A stretch of 49,003 nucleotides of DNA from Candidatus Symbiothrix sp. (GTDB lineage Bacteria; Bacteroidota; Bacteroidia; Bacteroidales; Azobacteroidaceae). The notes below the pieces were generated by a model. It saw only the letters and a program-made list of their open reading frames with translations. It ran no database searches and had not been told where the DNA came from. Numbering within the stretch: the first letter of the stretch is position 1; the number at the start of each line of letters is the position of its first letter. The DNA lies in assembly GCA_031261285.1 (NCBI GenBank), contig JAISKM010000123.1, forward strand, positions 1-49,003, written 5' to 3'. Positions 1-7,348 of this stretch are shown piece after piece. The position numbers and the translations under genes were made by a program.

Positions 1-1281
1 CCTCATTTTACCGAACAGAGTAAAAAGGTTGTTCTCCCGAAAGATGCGGGAGTGAGTTCCGAAATTCGTGACGGAATGATTATGATTTGGTACGGCTATG
101 GCAATGTGGCTTTTGTTAATACAAAAGGCGAGTATGTTTTTGGCTCGGATTTTCCAATTAGCACTATCAACAGTCTGGCTTATGAAGACAGTCATTTTTC
201 GGGCGGTGCGGCTTTAGTTTGGCGAAAAACAGGCAGCGACTATGACGAAAAAATACGCTCTATTCTCTATCCCGATGGTACTTACCATGATTTGTCCTCA
301 GATGTTTCTGTTGCTTCAAAATTTTGTGACGGTTATGCGTTGGTGCAAAAAGGAAAAAGTGTTATTATGGGTGTGAAACAAGTGTTTATCGACAAAAACG
401 GGAAAGAAGTTTTTCCTTTGTTAGCAAATACTCAAACAGGCACTTTTGGTGATACAAAAATTTACCCATTGACCGAAAATCACCGTGTATATTACAATGC
501 CGCATTGAAAAAATATGGTTATGCCGACGAAAAAGGCAATATTGTGATTAAGCCACAGTTCGACAAAGCCCTGTCGTTCAGCGAAGGTTTGGCTGCTGTA
601 CAAGTGGAAGTAAATGCCGCTAAAAAATGGGGTTTTATCGACACGACAGGAAAATTGGTGATTCCTGCGAAATATGTCAATGCGCCCGGACGATTCAGCG
701 AAGGCAAGGCAGCCGTTAGAATAGGTGATTCGAGTTATAACTATGAAATGACCTACATCAACAAAAAAGGCGAAAAACTGATGGAGAATGTTACTTGGGA
801 TTTGAATACCTTTCACAACGGATTTGCGTATGTAAAAAAGGAAGTTTGCGATAAATTGTGCGTGATAAATTCTGAATTTAACGAAGTTAGCAATATTACA
901 CCACAACTTACTGCTTACGGCTCTCCTGATGTTTGTTCATTTAAAATGGTAAATAAAACTAACAACGATTTATGGGGATTTGATTTTCCCGGAAATATGC
1001 AATCGCTCAACACAAACGGGGTTGGTGCAGGCGATATATACAGTTTTGACGGAAGTTTGATTTATAAGGCTCAAACGACTGCCAAAAATTATAACACAGT
1101 TTCTCTTCACAACGTTACGGAAGGTGGTTTGATGCTTTGCAATATCCGATTTTTCGACGAGCCGCGTTTCAAAGAAAAAGATATTACAATACCCTGCTTT
1201 ATTAATCAGCAAGGCGAAATTGTGTTCTATTTTCAAGAAGGCGTTGAGGGACACGAGGGTCCAATTCCTGTAAAAAAATAA
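1..1281 (+). CDS. WG-repeat protein, 5' end outside window
   Basis: The frame is open from base 1, so the gene starts to the left of the window; the GTG at 52 is an internal codon and not a start. The visible part is about 426 residues. It carries several WG-type repeats of the form 'GYADEKGNIVIKPQFD' and 'KWGFIDTTGKLVIPAKY', each followed by a 'FSEGLAAV'-like strand. WG (KWG) repeats form beta-rich modules in bacterial proteins whose function is usually unknown. The signal peptide, if any, is not in view. It is followed after 2 bp by dinD on the same strand. The family call is firm; the role is not known. Confidence 0.8.
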   Translation, partial: PHFTEQSKKVVLPKDAGVSSEIRDGMIMIWYGYGNVAFVNTKGEYVFGSDFPISTINSLAYEDSHFSGGAALVWRKTGSDYDEKIRSILYPDGTYHDLSSDVSVASKFCDGYALVQKGKSVIMGVKQVFIDKNGKEVFPLLANTQTGTFGDTKIYPLTENHRVYYNAALKKYGYADEKGNIVIKPQFDKALSFSEGLAAVQVEVNAAKKWGFIDTTGKLVIPAKYVNAPGRFSEGKAAVRIGDSSYNYEMTYINKKGEKLMENVTWDLNTFHNGFAYVKKEVCDKLCVINSEFNEVSNITPQLTAYGSPDVCSFKMVNKTNNDLWGFDFPGNMQSLNTNGVGAGDIYSFDGSLIYKAQTTAKNYNTVSLHNVTEGGLMLCNIRFFDEPRFKEKDITIPCFINQQGEIVFYFQEGVEGHEGPIPVKK

Positions 1282-1283
1282 AA

Positions 1284-2204
1284 ATGGATAAAGAATTAAA
1301 ATCTTTTGAAGATATACGTCAAATTACAGATACCGGTAAAGAATATTGGTTAGCACGCGATTTGCAAAAACCGCTTGGTTATGACAAATGGGAAAATTTT
1401 TCAAAAGTCATAGACCGTGCAATGCTTGCCTGCGATACTTCGGGATTTGATGTTTCGGAACATTTTCCTGCCGTCAGGAAAACGATAGAGATGCCTGTTG
1501 GGGAACAGTTTGGTTCACGGGGTTTTCCCGATGTCAGGAAAACCCCGAATACAGGGTTAGGTTTTCCTGATGTCGGGAAAACAAAAAAAATTATTGATTA
1601 TCAACTCTCTCGTTATGCCTGCTACTTGATTGTTCAAAATGGCGACCCTCGAAAAGAACAGATTGCGCTTGGGCAAACTTATTTTGCCATTCAAACATAC
1701 CGGCAGGAACTAAACGATAAATACAATCAACTTGCCGAAGACAAGAAACGCTTGCTATTGAGAGGCGACATAAAACAGATGAATCAACTTCTTGTAGAAG
1801 CCGCAAAGGGCGCAGGCATTATTTCCAACGAAGAGTACGCCATATTTCAAAATCGTGGTTATCAGGGCTTATACGGCGGACTTTCTGTCGCCGATATTCA
1901 TTACAAAAAGCAACTTGACGAAAAAGATAAAATTTTGGACTTTATGGGAAGCGAAGAAATGATTGCAAATTTGTTTCGCATTTCTCAAACACAAAGCAAA
2001 ATTACAAGAGAAAATATTAGCAATAAAGAACTTGCAAGTTATGCTCATTTTACCGTTGGGAAAGAAGTAAGAGAGGCAATCATGCGGCTTGGCGGTGTTA
2101 TGCCCGAAGATTTACCAACCCCACAAAAAGGAATTATAGCACTCGAAAAAGAGGCAATAAAAAAATTGAAAGATAAAAATAAGGAAATAATGACAGATGA
2201 ATAA
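1284..2204 (+). CDS. dinD: DNA damage-inducible protein D (DinD-like)
   Basis: 306 residues. The N-terminus (WLARDLQKPLGYDKWENF) is the BRO/DinD-type opening, and 'LSRYACYLIVQNGDPRKEQI' followed by 'LGQTYFAIQTYRQEL' is the DinD core. In E. coli DinD is an SOS-induced inhibitor of RecA-mediated strand exchange; the role here is inferred from family only. No LexA box was identified. Odd feature: between the 'HFPAVRKT' segment and the 'RYACYLIV' core there is an expanded linker in which FPAVRKT, FPDVRKT and FPDVGKT recur, each coded by a near-palindrome. The ATG lies 2 bp after the stop of the WG-repeat gene. Confidence 0.85.
   Translation: MDKELKSFEDIRQITDTGKEYWLARDLQKPLGYDKWENFSKVIDRAMLACDTSGFDVSEHFPAVRKTIEMPVGEQFGSRGFPDVRKTPNTGLGFPDVGKTKKIIDYQLSRYACYLIVQNGDPRKEQIALGQTYFAIQTYRQELNDKYNQLAEDKKRLLLRGDIKQMNQLLVEAAKGAGIISNEEYAIFQNRGYQGLYGGLSVADIHYKKQLDEKDKILDFMGSEEMIANLFRISQTQSKITRENISNKELASYAHFTVGKEVREAIMRLGGVMPEDLPTPQKGIIALEKEAIKKLKDKNKEIMTDE
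1463..1582. repeat. Three related palindromes inside dinD
   Basis: Three inverted repeats with arms of the form TTTTCC / GGAAAA lie at 1463-1482 (8-bp stem), 1518-1547 (11-bp stem) and 1561-1582 (7-bp stem). They share the loop region gatgtc or a variant of it, so they look like copies of one unit. All three stay in the dinD reading frame and code FP(A/D)V(R/G)KT. Confidence 0.7.
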
Positions 2205-2354
2205 TAACTAATATTTTTGCAGCAGCGAAAAATTGATTTATCGTCAAGTTATCAATATAATAACGCCAAAATAACGCCATTTGTTAAAATTGTCGGATAA
2301 AGTCGGATATGCTAACAAAAAAATGTGTAAATTTGCAGTCTAATTAAAAAAATC
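2205..2354. promoter_or_regulatory. leuS upstream region with TAnnTTTG promoter
   Basis: No gene is seen between dinD and leuS. TAAATTTG at 2328-2335 fits the Bacteroidota -7 element and lies 20 bp before the leuS ATG. The surrounding string aatgtgtaaatttgca recurs at 37861-37876 before the M28 peptidase gene, which supports its reading as a promoter. A short repeat of 'aataacgcca' occurs at about 2258-2279. Confidence 0.6.
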
Positions 2355-3974
2355 ATGGAATATAATTTCAACGAAATTGAGAAAAAGTGGCAAGCAGAGT
2401 GGAAAAAAAATCATACTTACCGCGTCACAGAGGATAAGACAAAGCCGAAATACTATGTTTTGGATATGTTTCCCTATCCTTCCGGCGCCGGTTTGCACGT
2501 CGGGCATCCGCTCGGCTACATCGCGTCCGATATTTATTCGCGCTACAAACGCTTGAAAGGGTTCAATGTGCTGCATCCGATGGGATATGACGCCTACGGA
2601 CTGCCGGCAGAGCAATATGCGATTCAAACAGGTCAACATCCTGCCATTACGACCGAGAAAAACATTGCCCGTTACCGCGAACAATTAGACAAAATCGGTT
2701 TCAGTTTCGATTGGGACAGGGAAATTCACACCTGCAATCCCGATTATTATAAATGGACGCAATGGGCGTTTATCAAGATGTTTAACTCCGTTTTTTGCAA
2801 CATCTGCAAAAAAGCACTGCCGGTTGAAAATATCATCGAATGCTTCGAAGAAAGCGGCACAGAAGGCTTAGACTTGGCTTGTACCGAGCCAATGACGTTT
2901 ACCGCGACCGACTGGAAAGCAAAATCGGAAAAAGAAAAGCAAGAAATTCTGATGAACTACCGCATCGCCTATCTGGCAGACACGATGGTGAATTGGTGTG
3001 GTGCCTTAGGAACGGTTTTGGCGAACGACGAAGTGAGCGAAGGCGTATCCGTGCGTGGCGGTCACCCCGTGGAACAGCGCAAAATGCGTCAATGGAGTCT
3101 CCGTGTGTCGGCGTATGCCCAACGCCTGCTTGACGGCTTAGACACATTGGATTGGACGGATTCTCTGAAAGAAACGCAAAAAAACTGGATTGGACGCTCG
3201 GAAGGAGCGGAATTGAATTTCAAAGTTAAGGGGATTCCCGCCTGCGCGGGAATGACAGAAGAGACGTCATTAACTGTTTTTACAACGCGTGCAGATACTA
3301 TTTTCGGCGTCACTTTCATGGTTTTAGCTCCCGAATCGGAATATGTTTCGCAAATCGTCACTCCCGAACAAAGGGCCGAAGTAGACAACTACTTGGATGC
3401 CGTCAAACGACGCACCGAGCGCGAACGCATCGCCGACCGCAAAGTAACAGGCGTGTTTTCAGGCTCGTACGCTATCAATCCGGTCAATGGCAAAGAAATC
3501 CCCATCTGGATTTCCGACTATGTGTTGGCAGGCTATGGTACAGGCGCGATTATGGCAGTGCCGGCGCACGACAGCCGCGATTACGCGTTCGCCAAACATT
3601 TCAATCTGCCAATCATCCCGCTGATTGAAGGCGCAGACGTAAGCGAAGAAAGTTTCGACGCCAAAGACGGCATCATGATAAACTCAGGCTTTCTAAACGG
3701 TCTAACCGTCAAAGAAGCCATCGCAGCCGCCAAAAAATACATCGCCGACAAGAATTTAGGACGCGTGAAAGTTAATTTCCGCTTGCGCGACGCCATTTTC
3801 AGCCGCCAACGCTACTGGGGCGAACCCTTCCCCATCTACTACAAAGACGGCATGCCCTACACGGTAGCCGAAAAAGATTTGCCGGTTAAACTCCCCGAAG
3901 TCGATAAGTTTTTGCCGACGGAGACCGGCGAGCCGCCGCTGGGTCGCGCGAAAAATTGGGTGTATAAAGTCTGA
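2355..3974 (+). pseudogene. leuS: Leucyl-tRNA synthetase, truncated after 539 codons
   Basis: The N-terminal part of LeuRS is clear: HVGH (HIGH motif) at residues 48-51 after 'FPYPSGAGL', the CP1 editing-domain block '[19 protein letters not shown]' and '[19 protein letters not shown]', and the re-entry into the core '[13 protein letters not shown]'. Bacterial LeuRS is about 800-950 residues; this frame stops just after '[14 protein letters not shown]'. The KMSKS loop, the rest of the catalytic core and the anticodon-binding domain are missing here and do not appear elsewhere in the window. The stop lies a few bases before REP-like sequence flanking a RAYT. Either the gene is truncated, with a second intact copy elsewhere, or two contig pieces have been joined at a repeat. 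There is also a short in-frame palindrome insertion in the editing domain. Confidence 0.85.
3230..3257. repeat. In-frame palindromic element in leuS (ATTCCC-N8-GGGAAT)
   Basis: Core 3234-3253 reads ATTCCCGCCTGCGCGGGAAT, an 8-bp stem with a 4-nt loop, in the flanking context gggg...gaca. It codes roughly GIPACAGMT between 'LNFKVK' and '[14 protein letters not shown]', where a short linker is expected in LeuRS. The ATTCCC-N8-GGGAAT form is that of the neisserial dRS3 repeat. The same gggatt...aatgaca frame recurs at 17843-17872. Confidence 0.7.
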
Positions 3975-3979
3975 ACTTT

Positions 3980-4006
3980 GCCCGTAGGGCATTAATATCA
4001 ATAGAA
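3980..4006 (+). repeat. REP-like unit 1
   Basis: gcccgtagggc palindrome followed by attaatatcaatagaa. It is a degenerate direct copy of the unit at 4031-4061 and begins 5 bp after the leuS stop codon. Confidence 0.65.
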
Positions 4007-4030
4007 CAAACGAACAATCTCTATAACCCA

Positions 4031-4598
4031 TTCCCCGTAGGGGATTTATATCAATAGAAAATGGCAAATACATATACACAAATTTACATCCATTATGTTT
4101 TCGCTGTGCAAAATCGGATAGGCTTGATACAAAATCGTTGGCGGGATGATCTTTACAAATATATGAATGGAATTATTGCAAACAACGGTCATAAATTGTT
4201 TGCAATTGGCGGTATGCCTGACCATGTTCACGCATTAGTGAGCATGTCACCCAAACAAGCCGTTTCCGATTTAATGGCTGATGTAAAACGAAGTTCATCT
4301 CTGTGGATAAACAATCATCGTTTGGTTATGGGAAAATTCTCTTGGCAAGAAGGTTTTGGTGCGTTTAGTTATGGGAAATCGCAAATATCCAACATTGCAA
4401 ATTATATTGAAACGCAAGAACAACATCATGGAAAGCGGACGTTTAAGGAAGAATATCTCGAATTTTTAAAATTATTTGAAATTGAATATGATGAAAGATA
4501 TGTTTTTAAATCGATTGAATAATGTGAAACCTCTACGAGGTTTGAGGGCTGGTGTGGGGATGGCTTGTTTTCTATTGATATAAATCCCCTACGGGGAA
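4031..4598 (+). mobile_element. RAYT unit bounded by 31-bp perfect inverted repeats
   Basis: The left end, 4031-4061, starts with ttccccgtagggga; the right end, 4568-4598, is its exact reverse complement. Each end contains the palindrome CCCCTACGGGG. The transposase lies between them and its ATG overlaps the left repeat. A further 17-nt palindrome, AAACCTC-tac-GAGGTTT, is at 4527-4543. The arrangement, a Y1 transposase flanked by inverted REP units, is that of REP/RAYT systems rather than a classic IS. Confidence 0.75.
4061..4522 (+). CDS. REP-associated tyrosine transposase (IS200/IS605-like Y1)
   Basis: 153 residues, normal for a Y1_Tnp protein. 'MPDHVHALV' holds the HUH metal-binding motif (HVH), and 'SNIANYIETQEQHH' is the helix with the catalytic tyrosine, followed by 'KRTFKEEYLEFLKLFEIEYDERYVF', the usual C-terminus. 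RAYTs act on single-stranded REP hairpins; the flanking CCCCTACGGGG palindromes are the probable substrate. The gene is intact and has palindromes of related form elsewhere in the window (48774-48790). Confidence 0.9.
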   Translation: MANTYTQIYIHYVFAVQNRIGLIQNRWRDDLYKYMNGIIANNGHKLFAIGGMPDHVHALVSMSPKQAVSDLMADVKRSSSLWINNHRLVMGKFSWQEGFGAFSYGKSQISNIANYIETQEQHHGKRTFKEEYLEFLKLFEIEYDERYVFKSIE

Positions 4599-4656
4599 AT
4601 GTACAATCATTGATGGTATGATAAATTTATAAATAACAACACTAATTCATACAAAT

Positions 4657-5649
4657 ATGAAAATTCTTTTTATTGGCGGGACGGGCACGATTAGTGCCGC
4701 GATTTCAAAATTGTTGGTTGCTCAAGGGCACGATTTATACCTGATTAACCGGGGAAAGCGCAACGATGTTTTGCCGGAAGGCGTGCATCCGGTTATTGTC
4801 GACATTCATGATGAGGCGAAAGTGGCGGCTCTTATTGCCGGCTTGTCGTTTGATTGTGTCACCGACTTTATTGCTTTTACACCGGACGATGTGGCACGTG
4901 ATGTGCGTTTGTTCAAAAATAAGACCAAGCAATACATCTTTATCAGTTCGGCGTCGGCCTATCAAAAGCCGTTGTCGCACTACAAGATAACGGAATCTAC
5001 GCCCTTAGCCAATCCTTATTGGCAGTATTCGCGCGATAAGATTGCTTGCGAAAATCTGCTGATGGAAACCTTTCGCAAGGAGCAGTTTCCGGTCACGATT
5101 GTTCGCCCAAGTTTTACGTATGATGAGCGTAGTGTGCCGCTGGGCGTGCATGGCAACAATGGCTCTTGGGAAGTTGTGCGGCGTATGTTGGCAGGCAAAC
5201 CCGTGATTATACATGGCGATGGCACGTCGCTGTGGACGATGACGCACAACAGTGATTTTGCGAAGGGTTTCGTGGGCTTGATTGGAAATATCCATGCCAT
5301 AGGCGAGGCCGTACATATCACGTCGGATGAAGTGTTGACGTGGAATCAGATCTATGAATGTATTGCTCAAGCGTTGAATGTGCCTTTGAAAGCGGTACAC
5401 GTGGCTTCCGAATATTTGGTAGCTCATAGCGATTATGATTTCTATGGTGGTTTGCTGGGGGACAAAGCGGTGTCGGTGGTGTTTGACAATACGAAACTGA
5501 AGACCTTAGTGCCGGGGTTTGTGGCGACGAAACGTTTTGACCAAGGGGTCAAAGAAACCATCGAACATATTTTGCAGCATCCGGAACTTCAAAAAGTGGA
5601 TGCCGAATTTGATGCATGGTGTGATTCGATTTTAAGCAATGTAATCTAA
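4657..5649 (+). CDS. NAD-dependent epimerase/dehydratase (extended SDR)
   Basis: 330 residues. The N-terminal Rossmann motif 'FIGGTGTISAAISKLL' (GxxGxxx) binds the dinucleotide. 'YIFISSASAYQKP' carries the SDR serine region; 'YWQYSRDKIACENLL' has the Y-x-x-x-K pair (YSRDK); 'VTIVRPSFTYDE' follows the usual RPxxxYG-like strand. Substrate cannot be told: related proteins act on nucleotide sugars or are of unknown substrate. It starts a same-strand group with a GNAT (3 bp downstream) and a thioesterase. Confidence 0.85.
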   Translation: MKILFIGGTGTISAAISKLLVAQGHDLYLINRGKRNDVLPEGVHPVIVDIHDEAKVAALIAGLSFDCVTDFIAFTPDDVARDVRLFKNKTKQYIFISSASAYQKPLSHYKITESTPLANPYWQYSRDKIACENLLMETFRKEQFPVTIVRPSFTYDERSVPLGVHGNNGSWEVVRRMLAGKPVIIHGDGTSLWTMTHNSDFAKGFVGLIGNIHAIGEAVHITSDEVLTWNQIYECIAQALNVPLKAVHVASEYLVAHSDYDFYGGLLGDKAVSVVFDNTKLKTLVPGFVATKRFDQGVKETIEHILQHPELQKVDAEFDAWCDSILSNVI

Positions 5650-5652
5650 GAG

Positions 5653-6090
5653 ATGACACTATTAAATACGCGTGATACACAAAGTTGCATCTATTTGGAT
5701 GCCGTCCGCATTCGTCATATTGTTTTTGTGGAGGAACAACGGGTGCCGCTTGAAATCGAAATGGATGCATACGAAACGCAATGCGTGCACTTTGTGTTAT
5801 ATAATGAAGATAAGGTGGCTGTGGCGACTGCTCGCTTACTCCCGGATAGAGAGAACGCCGGTTTAGTGATTTTACAACGGATGGCGGTCTTATCCGAACA
5901 GCGTGGCAACGGGTATGGTCGTAAGGTGATTGAGGCGGTGGAAAAATATGCAAAACAGCATCAGTTTTCGGAAATCGTCTTGCATGCCCAGCTGACAGCA
6001 CACGATTTCTACGCCAAAATGGGCTACATGCCGTTTGGTGATGAATTTGAAGAGGCCGGCATCCGTCACATCAGTATGAAAAAGAAATAG
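5653..6090 (+). CDS. GNAT family N-acetyltransferase
   Basis: 145 residues. The acetyl-CoA binding segment 'LQRMAVLSEQRGNGYGRKVIEAVEKYA' carries the (R/Q)xxGxG/A loop, followed by 'LHAQLTAHDFYAKMGYMPFGDEFEEAGIRHISM', a C-terminus like that of ElaA/YjcF-type GNATs. The early 'IRHIVFVEEQRVPLEIE' is also typical of that subgroup. The acceptor substrate is unknown. It follows the SDR gene by 3 bp and precedes the thioesterase by 5 bp, so the three are probably one transcript. Confidence 0.88.
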   Translation: MTLLNTRDTQSCIYLDAVRIRHIVFVEEQRVPLEIEMDAYETQCVHFVLYNEDKVAVATARLLPDRENAGLVILQRMAVLSEQRGNGYGRKVIEAVEKYAKQHQFSEIVLHAQLTAHDFYAKMGYMPFGDEFEEAGIRHISMKKK

Positions 6091-6095
6091 AAAAT

Positions 6096-6491
6096 ATGAT
6101 ATCAATGACGATTACGCCCAAATTTGGGGATATAGACGGGCTGGGACACGTGAACAACACCGTGATGCCGCAGTGGTTTGAACACGCACGCAATGGGGTT
6201 TATCGAGCGTTTAACCCGGAAATGAAATTTGAAAATTGGAATCTTATTCTTGCCCATTTTGAATTTGACTTCATTGAGCAGATTCATTACGGCAAAGATG
6301 TGGAGGTGCGTTCATGGATTTCGCGCATTGGCAACAGCAGTTTTGAGGTGTATCAAGAGGCATGGCAGGACGACACGCTGTCCACCAAAGGCAAAACGGT
6401 GTTGGTACATTTCGATTTCGCCACCAAAAAATCGGTCAGAATCCCGGACGACATTCGGACATTGCTGGAAAAACACTTGCTGGAAAAATAA
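6096..6491 (+). CDS. Acyl-CoA thioesterase, hot-dog fold (YbgC/4HBT type)
   Basis: 131 residues. 'FGDIDGLGHVNNTVMPQWFEHAR' is the 4HBT signature, with the catalytic aspartate and the GHVNN turn; the rest fits a single hot-dog domain. The family hydrolyses acyl-CoA thioesters; chain-length preference cannot be read. An alternative ATG lies three codons in (MTITPKF). Last intact gene of the SDR-GNAT-thioesterase group. Confidence 0.87.
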   Translation: MISMTITPKFGDIDGLGHVNNTVMPQWFEHARNGVYRAFNPEMKFENWNLILAHFEFDFIEQIHYGKDVEVRSWISRIGNSSFEVYQEAWQDDTLSTKGKTVLVHFDFATKKSVRIPDDIRTLLEKHLLEK

Positions 6492-6558
6492 TTTTCTACC
6501 GGGCTACCATTCTAACGGAATGCGAGAACAAAAAGTACAAAATAAAAATTATCGACAG

Positions 6559-6693
6559 ATGAAAAAGCGAGAATTTCTAAAAGCCGCAGGGCTTGTCGGC
6601 GCTACTTTAGTCGTGCGCGAAGGGGTTGGCGCATGGGGCAAATCCTCCAAAAGCAACAAAGGCAAAAAAGTAGTTGCCATTAACGGAAGGTAA
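6559..6693 (+). pseudogene. N-terminal remnant of a Tat-signal flavodoxin-like/FMN reductase
   Basis: 44 codons. 'MKKREFLKAAGLVGATLVV' is a twin-basic, Tat-like signal of the 'KKREFLK' kind seen in Bacteroidota, and the frame stops right after 'KGKKVVAING'. In exported NADPH-dependent FMN reductase/flavodoxin-like proteins that segment continues with SPR, the phosphate-binding loop. The remaining 150 or so residues are absent; the next gene starts 40 bp later. Remnant is the likelier reading, but a short expressed peptide cannot be excluded. Confidence 0.5.
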
Positions 6694-6732
6694 CGGCTGT
6701 GTGTTTGCGGTAGTAACTGATTTAGCACCCCA

Positions 6733-7242
6733 ATGAAAGACACAATCACATTCAGAAAAGCGGAAGTGGCTGATACAGAGCGGATTTGGCAGATTATTTT
6801 ACAAGCCAAAGAGCAAATGCGTTTGCGAAATAGCCGCCAATGGCAGGACGGTTATCCGGCAATGGAAACTATTGTTGACGATATTAAAAAGGACTACGGC
6901 TATGTTTTATGTCTAAAAAACGACGTGATTGCTTACGGGTCGGTTATTTTTACCGGCGAACCGGCTTATGACGCTCTACAGGGCAACTGGCTGAGCAATT
7001 TGCCTTACGTGGTGGTGCACCGGTTAGCGGTTGCCGATGAAGTGAAAAATCGTGGCATAGCGACCTTGTACATGCAAAAGGTGGAAGACCTAAGTCAACA
7101 AAAAGGAATACATAGTTTTCGTGTGGATACGAATTTTGACAATCTCTATATCCAAAAAATGCTGCACTCACTGAATTTTACTTATTGCGGCGAAATCTTT
7201 TATGACAAAAACCAGCGCCGGGCGTATGAAAAATTGATTTGA
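6733..7242 (+). CDS. GNAT family N-acetyltransferase
   Basis: 169 residues. 'ITFRKAEVADTERIWQIILQAKEQMRLRNSRQWQDGYPAMETIVDDI' is a common GNAT opening. 'VVHRLAVADEVKNRGIATLYMQKVEDLSQQKG' contains the acetyl-CoA loop (RGIA), and 'FRVDTNFDNLYIQKMLHSLNFTYCGEI' is the C-terminal strand pair. Substrate unknown. Not closely similar to the GNAT at 5653, so not a local duplicate. Confidence 0.88.
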   Translation: MKDTITFRKAEVADTERIWQIILQAKEQMRLRNSRQWQDGYPAMETIVDDIKKDYGYVLCLKNDVIAYGSVIFTGEPAYDALQGNWLSNLPYVVVHRLAVADEVKNRGIATLYMQKVEDLSQQKGIHSFRVDTNFDNLYIQKMLHSLNFTYCGEIFYDKNQRRAYEKLI

Positions 7243-7301
7243 GTAGCAAAGTTATGTGTTGTTTTTGTAGTTCATAGATTTTTGTCACGAAAATATGATT
7301 T

Positions 7302-7324
7302 TTGAGAAAAAAAGCGTATCTTTG
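7302..7324 (+). promoter_or_regulatory. Promoter of the RelA/SpoT gene
   Basis: TATCTTTG at 7317-7324 matches the Bacteroidota -7 element. It places transcription start near 7331 and therefore favours the ATG at 7349 over the upstream in-frame ATG at 7295. Confidence 0.6.
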
Positions 7325-7348
7325 CGTTTGCTTTATGGCGATGATAGT

